DNA of 64,000 nt from positions 34,717-98,716 of the forward strand of contig SEAD01000006.1 in NCBI GenBank assembly GCA_004173355.1. The letters are read 5' to 3'. Every line of letters begins with the position of its first letter. The first letter of the stretch is position 1. Both the position numbers and the translations under genes were made by a program. The notes beneath the pieces were generated by a model that ran no database searches, had not been told where the DNA came from, and saw only the letters and a list, made by a program, of their open reading frames with translations. Shown here in pieces: positions 27,236 to 36,562 of the stretch. The DNA comes from Chitinophagaceae bacterium. GTDB taxonomy: Bacteria > Bacteroidota > Bacteroidia > Chitinophagales > Chitinophagaceae.

Positions 27236-29020
27236 TTATTGTGCGGCGTAAATCTTCCCGATATTGTCCCTGAACTTTTCCATGATCACCTTCCGTTTCA
27301 TGGATAGTTTGGGAGTCATTTCACCTGTATCCACACTCCATTCATTGCAGAGCAGTTCAAACTTTTTGATCTGTTCCACATGGTTGAAGTTTTCATTGTA
27401 CTTGTCCACCGTTTCCCGCATGAGTTTGAGTACTTCGGGATTACAGATGGCATCCTCCTTTGTAGTAAAGGCCAGGTCGTGTTCCTTCATCCATTCCTTC
27501 AGCATCGGCATGGAGGGCACAATCAGCGCACCTACAAATTTTTCGCCGGCACCTACCACCAGGATCTGTTCGATCAGGCGGCTTTCCTTCATTTTATTTT
27601 CGATCGGTTGCGGGGCAACATATTTGCCACCGCTGGTTTTGAACAGTTCTTTTTTGCGGTCCGTGATTTTGAGGTTTTTCCCTTCGAACACGCCGATATC
27701 CCCGGTCAGTAACCAGCCATCCCTCATGGTTTCGGCTGTCAGGTCGGGCCGCTTGTAATAACCCTGCATCACAGATGCGCTGCGGGTAAGGATTTCGCCG
27801 TCCTCTGCCAGTTTTACTTCCACACCATCAATGGGTGGTCCCACCGTTCCGAAATGCGGGTCGCCCTTGCGGTTGACACAGATAACAGGGCTGTTTTCCG
27901 TTGGTCCGTAACCCTCATACACCGGGATGCCGGCGGCGGTAAAGATGCGGAGAAGTTTGGAAGATGCGGCTGCGCCGCCCGTAATGATAAAACTGATTTT
28001 TCCACCGAGCGCTTCGCGCCATTTGCTGAAGACCAGCTTGCGTGCGATCCCGAGCTGGAAATTATAAAATGCCGATTTTCCCGATGTTTCATATTTCAGT
28101 CCCAGACCCACGCTCCAGAAAAACAAGGCCCGCTTTATTCCTTTCAGTTCATTTCCTTTGCCCATGATCCGTTCGTACACCTTTTCGAGCAGGCGCGGTA
28201 CGGTGGTAAAGCCATCCGGTTTAACCTCGCGGAGGTTGTCGGCGATCGTCTCCATACTTTCCGCATAATAGATGCTGATACCACTAAAGAGATAGATATA
28301 GGTCACCATCTTTTCGAAAATATGGTTCAGTGGCAGGAAGCTGAGCACCTTCTGGTCCGGTGCGTCGGGGAATGGAAAGCTCTGTCTTGAGAAATAGATA
28401 TTGCTGAAAATATTTGCGTGGCTCAGCATTACACCCTTTGGTGTACCGGTAGTTCCCGATGTGTAAATAATCGTGGCAGTATGGGTATTGGGAACTGATT
28501 TTTTTATATCGTCCAGCTCCTGCTGTTCCCCGCCGGATGGGTCAACCAGCAGATCCCTGTAATTGTTGCTGCCTGCTATTTCATCAAAAGTATACACGTT
28601 GGTAATGGAGGGTACATTACCAATCACACTGTTTACTTTTTCCAGCAATGCGGCATCTGCAACAAATATGATTTTTGCCTGTGCATCATTGAGGATAAAT
28701 TCAAGTTCGAGTGGATTTGTGGTCGGGTAAATCGGCACCAGTACTGCACCAAGCTGCTGCACGGCGAGATCGGTAAAGATCCATTCCGGGCGGTTCTGGC
28801 TGATGATGGCCACCTTATCGCTGCTGTCGGCGGTAAAATTATTGCCGCTGATCCCTTTCCGGCGCAGGCCGGCGGAAAAACGGTTGACAAGTGTATCTAC
28901 TTCCTGTGTTGAGTAACCTTTCCAGCTGCCATTGCTTTTGGCATTGAGCATATCGGTCTTGGGAAACTTTTCCAGCTGGAGACGGACGGCATCAAATAAC
29001 CGGTAATTGGGGAATTCCAT
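27236..29020 (-). CDS. Long-chain acyl-CoA synthetase (AMP-dependent)
   Basis: ORF 594 aa; TATIIYTSGTTGTPKGVMLSH, VYEGYGPTENSPV, GWLLTGDIG. Confidence 0.96.
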   Translation of the reverse strand: MEFPNYRLFDAVRLQLEKFPKTDMLNAKSNGSWKGYSTQEVDTLVNRFSAGLRRKGISGNNFTADSSDKVAIISQNRPEWIFTDLAVQQLGAVLVPIYPTTNPLELEFILNDAQAKIIFVADAALLEKVNSVIGNVPSITNVYTFDEIAGSNNYRDLLVDPSGGEQQELDDIKKSVPNTHTATIIYTSGTTGTPKGVMLSHANIFSNIYFSRQSFPFPDAPDQKVLSFLPLNHIFEKMVTYIYLFSGISIYYAESMETIADNLREVKPDGFTTVPRLLEKVYERIMGKGNELKGIKRALFFWSVGLGLKYETSGKSAFYNFQLGIARKLVFSKWREALGGKISFIITGGAAASSKLLRIFTAAGIPVYEGYGPTENSPVICVNRKGDPHFGTVGPPIDGVEVKLAEDGEILTRSASVMQGYYKRPDLTAETMRDGWLLTGDIGVFEGKNLKITDRKKELFKTSGGKYVAPQPIENKMKESRLIEQILVVGAGEKFVGALIVPSMPMLKEWMKEHDLAFTTKEDAICNPEVLKLMRETVDKYNENFNHVEQIKKFELLCNEWSVDTGEMTPKLSMKRKVIMEKFRDNIGKIYAAQ

Positions 29021-29096
29021 ATCGCAAAGCCTTATTTAGAATATGAGCGCATCATGATCTTTTCTACGCGGACAAATTAGTCAAAATTCAAAACAT

Positions 29097-29130
29097 AAAA
29101 AAGCCTGCATCCCGGCGGGACAGGCTTTTA
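29097..29130 (-). terminator. Intrinsic terminator-like hairpin
   Basis: AAAAAGCCTG-catcccggcggga-CAGGCTTTTA between the 29187-30212 and 27236-29020 genes; A/T runs on both sides. Confidence 0.75.
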
Positions 29131-29186
29131 CAGAAATCTTATGTCTGCCGGCCGCCTGGATAGTCCGGACGACGCTTTGCTCCTGA

Positions 29187-30212
29187 TTATTTTGGCTGGT
29201 AGTATTGTCCGGCCGGCATTTTAAACACCCGGTTACGGAAGAACTTATCCAGTTTTTCGAATTGTTCCGCATGTGATTTTGTCCAGCTGTCGTAGGCCGC
29301 CAGGTTTTCGGCTGCACCGAAAAGCCACTGGTTGTAAGCTTCAAACAAACCTTCGCGGAGCAGCAGGCGTTGTTCGTCAAACAGGCGGAACGGGTATTTT
29401 GCCGCGTTTTCCTTGTACCATTCCAGGAGGAATTTGATCCGTACCTGTGTGAGTACTTCCACATTGATGCCGCGGTTGACCATCAGTGATTGTTTGGCCA
29501 TAGTACCCAGGAACGCGCGCGCAAATTCACTCTTGTTTTTTTCCTGGCCTTTCAGGATATCCACGTCTTCAAAAAGTTTTTCCTTGTAACCTTTCAGCAG
29601 CATTTCCTTCATAGCGGTACCGCGCTGGGAGAGGCTTTCCATGTTTACGAAAATCTCACCATAGATCAGGTTCCAGACTTTTTCCTTTGTATAAAAATAG
29701 TAGAGGGCTGCATTGTAATAATTCCCGCTGTACGACGGGTCCACCTGGATCCCTTTCTCCCAGTAGTCAATTGCGGAAAAGTTTTTCGAAGACCAGAGCA
29801 GCTCACCGTATTCACTGTAGAGCGGACCGCTCTGCGGGAATTTTTTCAGCCCTTTTTTGTACATCTTGTCGGCTTCCTTCACCTGTTCCAGTGCCTTGTA
29901 TACATTACCGGCGATCTGGTAGCTCACCACATCTGCGTTATCATTATCCAGCAACACTTTCACGCCGTCCTGCGCATTGGCATAATCACGTTTGTAGAAG
30001 TAACTCATCACGAGTTCCTTCTGCATATCCACGTTTTTGGAATCAGCCTGCAATGCGCGTTTTAATACGATGATGGCATTATCGAAATCACCTGCGCGCA
30101 TGTAGGTACGCGCCGATTCGAGTGGTGTCTGCGCGGCGGTTGCGGCAGGCTGCTGTGCGATGGATGCGGTCACCGTGAGAATGGCAGTAAAAAGGGCCAG
30201 GAATAACTTCAT
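29187..30212 (-). CDS. TPR-containing secreted protein
   Basis: ORF 341 aa; signal peptide MKLFLALFTAILTVTASIAQ; TPR 'ARTYMRAGDFDNAIIVLKRALQADSKNVD'. Confidence 0.85.
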   Translation of the reverse strand: MKLFLALFTAILTVTASIAQQPAATAAQTPLESARTYMRAGDFDNAIIVLKRALQADSKNVDMQKELVMSYFYKRDYANAQDGVKVLLDNDNADVVSYQIAGNVYKALEQVKEADKMYKKGLKKFPQSGPLYSEYGELLWSSKNFSAIDYWEKGIQVDPSYSGNYYNAALYYFYTKEKVWNLIYGEIFVNMESLSQRGTAMKEMLLKGYKEKLFEDVDILKGQEKNKSEFARAFLGTMAKQSLMVNRGINVEVLTQVRIKFLLEWYKENAAKYPFRLFDEQRLLLREGLFEAYNQWLFGAAENLAAYDSWTKSHAEQFEKLDKFFRNRVFKMPAGQYYQPK

Positions 30213-30277
30213 AATATAGTGTTAAGTAACAGTTCGATTACCAGATAGCAGTTTCCCCGCGGGGGTTGCATCTGTCT

Positions 30278-31501
30278 TTACCCGATCACATGCGTGAGCA
30301 GGCCATCCCGGAGTTTTGGTTCAAACCAGGTGCTTTTCGGAGGCATTACATTACCGCTGTCGGCGATGTCAAAAAGTTGCCTGATAGTGACCGGATATAA
30401 GCTGAATGCTACTTTCATTTCGCCGCTGTCCACCCTTTTTACAAGTTCTTTCACCCCGCGGATACCGCCCACAAAATCGATGCGTTTGTCGGTGCGCTGG
30501 TCTTTGATGCCAAGCAGTTTATCGAGGATGTTTTCCGACAGGATCGATACATCCAGGACGCCCACGGGATCAGTCTGGTAAGTGCCTGGCCGTGAATTGA
30601 GGACGTACCACTTTTTATCCAAATACATGCCGAACTGGTGCAGTTCCGCCGGTTTTACCGCATCACCCGCTTCCGTTACGGTGAAGTCTTTTTCGATTGC
30701 CTTCAGCAGGTCGGCGGCAGTATGTCCGTTGAGGTCTTTCACCACCCGGTTGTAATCGAGGATAGCGAGTTCGCTTGCAGGGAAGATCGTGGTCAGGAAG
30801 TATTGTGCCGCATCGCTGCCCGGCACCGACTTGCTCACTTTTGCTGCGGAAGCAGCGCGGTGGTGGCCATCGGCGATATAGGTTGCCGGTACTTTTTCGG
30901 CAAAGAGGCTGGTGATTTTTTCCACCACGGATGATTCGTTGACTGACCAGATCGTGTGACCGATCCCGTCGTCTGCCACGAAATCATACAAGGCATCATG
31001 GCTGCTTTTCCAGTCAGTGATCAGCTCATCGAGTTCCGCCACATTGTTATATGCAAGGAATACGTTGCCGGTCTGTGCCAGGATGGTGCGCATGTGATCG
31101 ATCCGGTCCTGTTCTTTTTCAGGGCGGGTGAACTCATGTTTCTTTATCACATCATTGAAATAGTCTTCCACGGCCGATACACATACAAGACCGGTCTGGC
31201 TGCGCCCGTCCATGACAAGGGTGTAGATGTAGTAGCAGTCGCGTGTTTCGGTAAAGAGGATATTATCGTCGATAAACTGTTTCAGGTTGTCTTTTGCTTT
31301 TTCATAAACTTCCGGACTGTGCAGGTCGGTGTCCGAAGGCAGGTCGATCTCGGCCTTGGTGATATGCAGGAAGGAAACCGGGTTGCCGGCTGCTTCGGCA
31401 GCTGCCTCTTCACGGTTCAGAACATCGTAGGGACGGGATGCTACAGCTGGTGCCTGTTGCGGGTTTGGTCGGAGAGCTTTAAACGGGTTGATGATAGCCA
31501 T
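30278..31501 (-). CDS. DUF1015 domain protein
   Basis: ORF 407 aa; MAIINPFKALRPNPQQAPAVASRPYDVLNREEA, YIADGHHRAASA. Confidence 0.95.
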   Translation of the reverse strand: MAIINPFKALRPNPQQAPAVASRPYDVLNREEAAAEAAGNPVSFLHITKAEIDLPSDTDLHSPEVYEKAKDNLKQFIDDNILFTETRDCYYIYTLVMDGRSQTGLVCVSAVEDYFNDVIKKHEFTRPEKEQDRIDHMRTILAQTGNVFLAYNNVAELDELITDWKSSHDALYDFVADDGIGHTIWSVNESSVVEKITSLFAEKVPATYIADGHHRAASAAKVSKSVPGSDAAQYFLTTIFPASELAILDYNRVVKDLNGHTAADLLKAIEKDFTVTEAGDAVKPAELHQFGMYLDKKWYVLNSRPGTYQTDPVGVLDVSILSENILDKLLGIKDQRTDKRIDFVGGIRGVKELVKRVDSGEMKVAFSLYPVTIRQLFDIADSGNVMPPKSTWFEPKLRDGLLTHVIG

Positions 31502-31516
31502 GGAGTGATAATTGGT

Positions 31517-32593
31517 TTATCCTTTTGTTTGTGCGAAATGTTTCATGAGGTCAGTCAGTGCGCTGAGGTTTTCGAGGCTCATTGCATTGTACATTGATAC
31601 ACGGAAACCACCAACGGTGCGGTAACCTTTGATACCATACATTCCTTCTTTTTTACAGAGATCGAGGAATTCGGTTTCCACAACGGGGTCCTTCGCGACA
31701 AATACGGCATTCATATGGCTGCGGTCTTCCAGGGCAACGGTGCCACGGAATAAGGGCAGTGAGTCAAGTGTATCGTAGAAATGTTTTGCTTTTTCCTCAT
31801 TCTTCTTTTCGATCAGTGCCACGCCGCCATTCTTCTTTACCCAACGGAGGGTCAGCAGGCAGACATATACTGCAAATACCGGCGGGGTGTTGAGCATGGA
31901 GCCGTTTTCGATATGCAGGCGGTAATCCATCATTGCGGGGATTCTGCGATCAACCGTGCCGAGGATATTTTTATCAACCACCACAAGGTTGACGCCTGCC
32001 GCGCCTACATTTTTCTGGGCACCGGCATAGATCAGGCTGAATTTGTTGAAATCGAGTTCTCGGCTCAGGATATCACTACTCATATCGGCGACCAGTGGCA
32101 CATTATAATTATAGAATGGCTGGAGGTCACGCCATTGTGTACCATATATAGTGTTATTGGTAGTGATATGCAGGTATCGCGATGTAGCCGGCACATGGAA
32201 TCCTTTCGGCAGGAAGGTATAACCCTCGTCCTTGCTGCTGGCCACTGTTTCCACATGCCCGAAGATTTTCGCTTCCTTGGTAGCCTTGCTGCCCCAGACA
32301 TCGGTGTCGGTGTAAGCCGCCACATCATTTTCATTGAGCAGGTTCATCGGGATCTGGAAAAACTGGGTGGACGCTCCGCCGTGAAGGAAGAGCACTTCGT
32401 GGTCATTGTCCAGTTTCATCAGTTCCCTGACCAGGCTCCGGGCCTCATCCATTACTGCCTGGAATGCCGGTGTGCGGTGGCCGATTTCGAGGATCGAGAG
32501 CCCCGACCCGTTAAAATCAAGGATGGCACGGCTGGCTTCTTCGAATACTTCTTTAGGGAGGATAGAGGGACCTGAGTTGAAATTGTGAACCAC
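31517..32593 (-). CDS. serC: Phosphoserine aminotransferase (GTG start)
   Basis: ORF 358 aa; HNFNSGPSILPKEVFEEA; AGAQKNVGAAGVNLVVVDK. Codon at 32593-32591 on minus strand is GTG, with an in-frame stop just upstream. Confidence 0.96.
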   Translation of the reverse strand: MVHNFNSGPSILPKEVFEEASRAILDFNGSGLSILEIGHRTPAFQAVMDEARSLVRELMKLDNDHEVLFLHGGASTQFFQIPMNLLNENDVAAYTDTDVWGSKATKEAKIFGHVETVASSKDEGYTFLPKGFHVPATSRYLHITTNNTIYGTQWRDLQPFYNYNVPLVADMSSDILSRELDFNKFSLIYAGAQKNVGAAGVNLVVVDKNILGTVDRRIPAMMDYRLHIENGSMLNTPPVFAVYVCLLTLRWVKKNGGVALIEKKNEEKAKHFYDTLDSLPLFRGTVALEDRSHMNAVFVAKDPVVETEFLDLCKKEGMYGIKGYRTVGGFRVSMYNAMSLENLSALTDLMKHFAQTKG

Positions 32594-32627
32594 GGGGTTA
32601 ATATTTTATGACCTTTACCAGAGGATG

Positions 32628-32635
32628 CAAATGTA
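32628..32635 (-). promoter_or_regulatory. Putative serC -7 promoter element TACATTTG
   Basis: Minus-strand TACATTTG matches Bacteroidota TAnnTTTG, 35 bp upstream of serC. Confidence 0.55.
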
Positions 32636-32651
32636 GGAAAATATAGAAGCA

Positions 32652-33611
32652 TCAGTGGTCACCCGATTCGCCTGCTTTTTTCCATGCCTGGTTCAGTTCC
32701 TCAAAATCACGCAGGTCGTTTTCGCCAAATCCCCTGTCGGACAGCTTGCCCAGGTCCGGCTGCCCGGCATTTACCCATGCCGTGTACCAGAAACTGGCAA
32801 CGGAAAAGATGGAAACCCGCATGCGGCGTTCCACCATGCCCTTCATGGAGGCATCATAGGCCCTTGTGTAGGCCGAGGAATACTGGCGCGTGACCACTGA
32901 ATTCCGTTCCTCGAAGCTGTACACCTGGTCCGCCGGAAACCGCGCGGAGAGCGCTTTTTCGGTCTTGAGTACCGTGTCCACCGCCGCAGCGCTTTCCAGC
33001 AGGCGGTCCCAGCTGTAACGCAGCGGGTCGCGGATATAGGCTGCCTGGCCGATAAAAAAATCCCATTCACGGTCTGCAAGCAGCTCCGGCACCCGGCTTT
33101 CCCAGAAACCATGGATGCCTTTCTGGTTGGTGTACTGGCCGTTATGGTTACGGGTGGCATGCAGGGGTACATGTGAGTCGGCGATATAATGGCCAAGCTC
33201 TGCCGAGTTTTTCAGGATGCGCGCCGGGTCCTTGTCGCGGAAGGCCGCGGTGAGTCGTGCCAGCATGACCTGGATCCACCAGGGTACGATACCATGGGCA
33301 TTGAGGGTATCTGCGGTATACCGTTCCACTGCCCGGTTCCACTCGCGTGGCAGTGAATCATAGGGGTAGGTCCCGTAGCGGTCGATATCCAGGAAATGCC
33401 GCGGGGCTTCGGCGGTCACCGCATAACGTCGTTTGTCCGGATCCACGGCATGTTCCTGCAGGAAGCCGATATGTTTTTTATAAAACAGCAGCATTTCCGG
33501 AGGGAGCAGGAACACTGCATAGTAATTGATCTGGCGGTGGCCATAAAAGCCCCAGCAGAAGCAGGTATGGGCGGTGAGCAGGATTGCCGCAGCAGCTAAA
33601 AGAGATTTCAT
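32652..33611 (-). CDS. Zinc-dependent phospholipase C / S1-P1 nuclease-like secreted protein
   Basis: ORF 319 aa; signal peptide; WGFYGHRQINYYAVF N-terminus with HFLDIDRYG, ELGHYIADSHVPLHATRNHNGQYTNQKGIHGFWE. Confidence 0.88.
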   Translation of the reverse strand: MKSLLAAAAILLTAHTCFCWGFYGHRQINYYAVFLLPPEMLLFYKKHIGFLQEHAVDPDKRRYAVTAEAPRHFLDIDRYGTYPYDSLPREWNRAVERYTADTLNAHGIVPWWIQVMLARLTAAFRDKDPARILKNSAELGHYIADSHVPLHATRNHNGQYTNQKGIHGFWESRVPELLADREWDFFIGQAAYIRDPLRYSWDRLLESAAAVDTVLKTEKALSARFPADQVYSFEERNSVVTRQYSSAYTRAYDASMKGMVERRMRVSIFSVASFWYTAWVNAGQPDLGKLSDRGFGENDLRDFEELNQAWKKAGESGDH

Positions 33612-33612
33612 G

Positions 33613-33641
33613 TGTTACGATAGTTAAGGGTTATCGTAACA
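33613..33641 (-). promoter_or_regulatory. Perfect 10-bp-arm inverted repeat next to the phospholipase-like start codon
   Basis: TGTTACGATA-gttaagggt-TATCGTAACA; 1 nt from the minus-strand ATG (33611-33609). Confidence 0.6.
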
Positions 33642-33684
33642 GTAAACAGTGATGTGTAACCGGTGCCGGGTAAAAGCAACCGCC

Positions 33685-34329
33685 CTATTTCAATGGTGGC
33701 TGTGCTTCTTCGAGGGTGACAGGCGTTTCATCCTCAAGGTCCACCACCCCGCCGGTCACCGCATATTTCATGGCCTGGCCCGAGCTGATGCGTTCAATCA
33801 TGCGCACTTTCGAACGTGGCAGGAGGTAGAGCTGGCCGGCAAAGTTGTAAGACTGTGGTACGTACACCGCCACCATGTCCGCCCCCATATCAAACTTGGC
33901 CATTTCCTCATCCGTCAGGAAGCCGACGATCCAGACATCTTCCGCAAAAATGCTGGCAATGACGGCGCGGCTGAATTTTTTCTTGTCACCTGCGAAGGCC
34001 TCAAAAAAGTCCTTGGTGGAGGAGTAGATGAATTTGATAACGGGCGTTCGTTCCATTACCTGGTCAAAGAAACTCAGTGCACCACCCATCAGGAAACTCG
34101 AGCTGATCCACCCCACGAGCACAGTGAAAACCAGTATGATTACAAACCCAAGCCCGGGGATATCCACCCAGCGGCGGAGCAGGTTATCGATCCAGTCGAA
34201 CAGCGAATACACTGCGTAACCCGTGATAAAAATCGGGGCAAGGATGATCATACCCTGCAGGAAATACCGCATCAGTTTCCTGAAACGTGCGCGGGATGTG
34301 GTTTTCAGTGCTTTTTGAGTGAATGGCAT
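33685..34329 (-). CDS. DUF502 family membrane protein
   Basis: Start revised to MPFTQKALKTTSRARFRKLMRYFLQGMIILAPIFITGYAVY; 'IPGLGFVIILVFTVLVGWISSSFLM', typical of DUF502. Confidence 0.93.
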   Translation of the reverse strand: MPFTQKALKTTSRARFRKLMRYFLQGMIILAPIFITGYAVYSLFDWIDNLLRRWVDIPGLGFVIILVFTVLVGWISSSFLMGGALSFFDQVMERTPVIKFIYSSTKDFFEAFAGDKKKFSRAVIASIFAEDVWIVGFLTDEEMAKFDMGADMVAVYVPQSYNFAGQLYLLPRSKVRMIERISSGQAMKYAVTGGVVDLEDETPVTLEEAQPPLK

Positions 34330-34490
34330 AATGAGGCAAAGGTAATATATAGATGGTCCGGGTACCATGTGAAAAACACCGGGGAGGGAATGTAAAAAAA
34401 ATAAGGGTAAACGCGAACGGGACCCGGGGCATCAGGGTATCAACAGTCACGGATATGGTATGCAGCAGGGATGAATGGAAAAATAAAGTG

Positions 34491-34529
34491 ATGGAAACTT
34501 TCGCAACGAAAAAAGTTTCCATAGTTTTG
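34491..34529 (+). promoter_or_regulatory. Putative TetR operator (11-bp-arm inverted repeat) overlapping -7 element TAGTTTTG
   Basis: ATGGAAACTTT-cgcaacgaaa-AAAGTTTCCAT at 34491-34522; TAGTTTTG at 34522-34529. Confidence 0.75.
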
Positions 34530-34546
34530 TGGCCTTAAAACCCTGG

Positions 34547-35173
34547 ATGGAGGCAAAAGAAAGGATAATGCTGAAAGCGGCCGAATTGTATATGCAATAC
34601 GGAATCCGCTCTGTGTCGATGGACGATATTGCCAACAACCTTGGCATGTCGAAGAAAACGCTGTACCAGTACTATGCCGACAAGGATGAGCTGGTGGATG
34701 CCGTTTTCACCGCCCATATTGCCCGCATGCAGGGGGAGTGTATTGCCTGCCAGTCCGAAGCGAAGGATGCCATCCACGAGTTGTTTATCACCCTTGAAGA
34801 GATCATGGAGGAATTCAGCAACATGAACCCCATGCTGCTTCACGATCTCAAGAAATTCCATTCCCGGACTTACGAAATGTTTAACCAGTACAAAAGCAAG
34901 TTCCTCACGAAAATGGTGCATGCCAATATCGAGCGGGGGATTGCCGAGGAGTTGTACCGTCCCGACCTCAACGTAGATGTGATCAGCAAGTTCCGCCTGG
35001 AATCGATGATGATGGCATTTGATGTAAGCATATTTCCCCCGGGAAAATATGCGCTGAGTGAAACCACCGGGATAATCATGGAGCTTTTTATATACGGGCT
35101 GGTGTCGCAGAAGGGCCATAAACAGGCGCAGAAGTATGCCGATGCCCGGTCACGGAAATCTTTATCCAACTAA
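34547..35173 (+). CDS. TetR/AcrR family transcriptional regulator
   Basis: ATG 34547 (MEAKERIMLKAAELYMQYGIRSVSMDDIANNLGMSKKTLYQYYADKDEL); the ORF track's GTG 34529 lies inside the putative promoter. Confidence 0.93.
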   Translation: MEAKERIMLKAAELYMQYGIRSVSMDDIANNLGMSKKTLYQYYADKDELVDAVFTAHIARMQGECIACQSEAKDAIHELFITLEEIMEEFSNMNPMLLHDLKKFHSRTYEMFNQYKSKFLTKMVHANIERGIAEELYRPDLNVDVISKFRLESMMMAFDVSIFPPGKYALSETTGIIMELFIYGLVSQKGHKQAQKYADARSRKSLSN

Positions 35174-35182
35174 ATCAACGCT

Positions 35183-36553
35183 ATGACGAATAAAATCAGA
35201 TACACACTGAAAGGGATGATCGCCCTGCTGGTGCTGCCCTTCAGCGGGTCGGCGCAATCGGCGGTTGATTCCGCGAGGACCCCGCAGGTCCATGAGTTCA
35301 CGATCCAGCAGGCCGTGGACTATGCTTCAAAGAATAATGTGCAGGTAAAAAATGCGCTGCTCGATGTGCAGGTACAGCAGCAGACCAACCGCGAGGTAAC
35401 GGGGAGTGCTTACCCGCAGCTGAGTGCGAATGCAAATCTTGTTTACAATGCCAAGATCCCGGTAAGCCTGGTACCGGCCGAGTTTTTCGGAGGCAACCAG
35501 GGGGAATTTGCAGAAGTAGCCTTTGGTCTTAAATGGAACTCCACTTACGGCGCCGCGGTGAGCCAGATCCTGTTCGATGGCCAGGTGTTTACCGGTCTGC
35601 AGGCTCGTGGTACGCTGATCGATTTCCAGTTAAAAAACGTGGAGGTCACCGAACAGGCGATCCGTACCAATATCCACAAAGTATATTACCAGCTGGTGGT
35701 CAGCAAGACGCAGATTGAACTCATTGACTCCAATATCGCCCGCATCCGCAGCCTCAGCCGCGATACCAGGATCATGTATGATAACGGCTTCGCCGAAAAA
35801 ATGGATGTGGATCGTGCTGAAGTCCAGCTGGCCAACCTGATGACCGAACGTGTCAACGCAACGAACCAGATCCGGAATGGCTACCTCGCCCTGAAAGTAT
35901 TAATGGGTATGCCTTTGCGGGATTCGCTTCGCCTGACGGACACTATCAGCGACCAGCAGGTGGCGGATGGTGTGCTGGAAGCGTCACAGTTCAGCTACGA
36001 ACAACGCCCCGATTTTGAATATGCCAACCTCGGTGTGAAACTGCGGCAGTATGACGTCCAGCGTTACAAGCTTTCCAAGATCCCAACGCTTTCACTGAAT
36101 GGTTACTATAACCGGAATGCCCAGCGCGACCAGTTTGACATTTTCAAAGGCAACCGCAACTGGTTCAATGTATCGGCGTTTACCCTTGACCTGAAAGTGC
36201 CGATCTTCTCCGGGTTTGCCGTCAACTCACGGATCAACAAGGCACGGCTCGAAGAGCGAAAGGCAACCAACCTGCGCGAGCAGCTGAAAATCCAGATAGA
36301 CAGCGATATCGAAACCGCGCGTAACAATTTCTCTGCAGCCATCAACAACCTGGAATACCAGAAGAAGAATATGGCCCTTGCGGAAAATGTGTTTAACCAG
36401 ACCAAAAAGAAATTTGAAGTCGGTACCGGATCCCAGACCGAAATCAATACGGCACAGTCGGACCTGAAACTGGCACAAACCAATTATATCAACGCATTGT
36501 ACAATGCGATCATCGCACGTGTTGACTTCCTGAAAGCAACCGGCAAAATTTAA
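35183..36553 (+). CDS. TolC family outer membrane efflux protein
   Basis: ORF 456 aa; signal peptide; FTIQQAVDYASKNNVQVKNALLDVQVQ...; OEP repeats. Confidence 0.95.
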   Translation: MTNKIRYTLKGMIALLVLPFSGSAQSAVDSARTPQVHEFTIQQAVDYASKNNVQVKNALLDVQVQQQTNREVTGSAYPQLSANANLVYNAKIPVSLVPAEFFGGNQGEFAEVAFGLKWNSTYGAAVSQILFDGQVFTGLQARGTLIDFQLKNVEVTEQAIRTNIHKVYYQLVVSKTQIELIDSNIARIRSLSRDTRIMYDNGFAEKMDVDRAEVQLANLMTERVNATNQIRNGYLALKVLMGMPLRDSLRLTDTISDQQVADGVLEASQFSYEQRPDFEYANLGVKLRQYDVQRYKLSKIPTLSLNGYYNRNAQRDQFDIFKGNRNWFNVSAFTLDLKVPIFSGFAVNSRINKARLEERKATNLREQLKIQIDSDIETARNNFSAAINNLEYQKKNMALAENVFNQTKKKFEVGTGSQTEINTAQSDLKLAQTNYINALYNAIIARVDFLKATGKI

Positions 36554-36562
36554 CCTGATACC

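Noticed and set aside
30255-30266. GC-rich self-complementary CCCCGCGGGG near the DUF1015 end
   Set aside because: Short, no loop or T-tract; not a convincing terminator.
31781-32575. 264-aa plus-strand ORF opposite serC
   Set aside because: Shadow ORF of a high-confidence enzyme gene.
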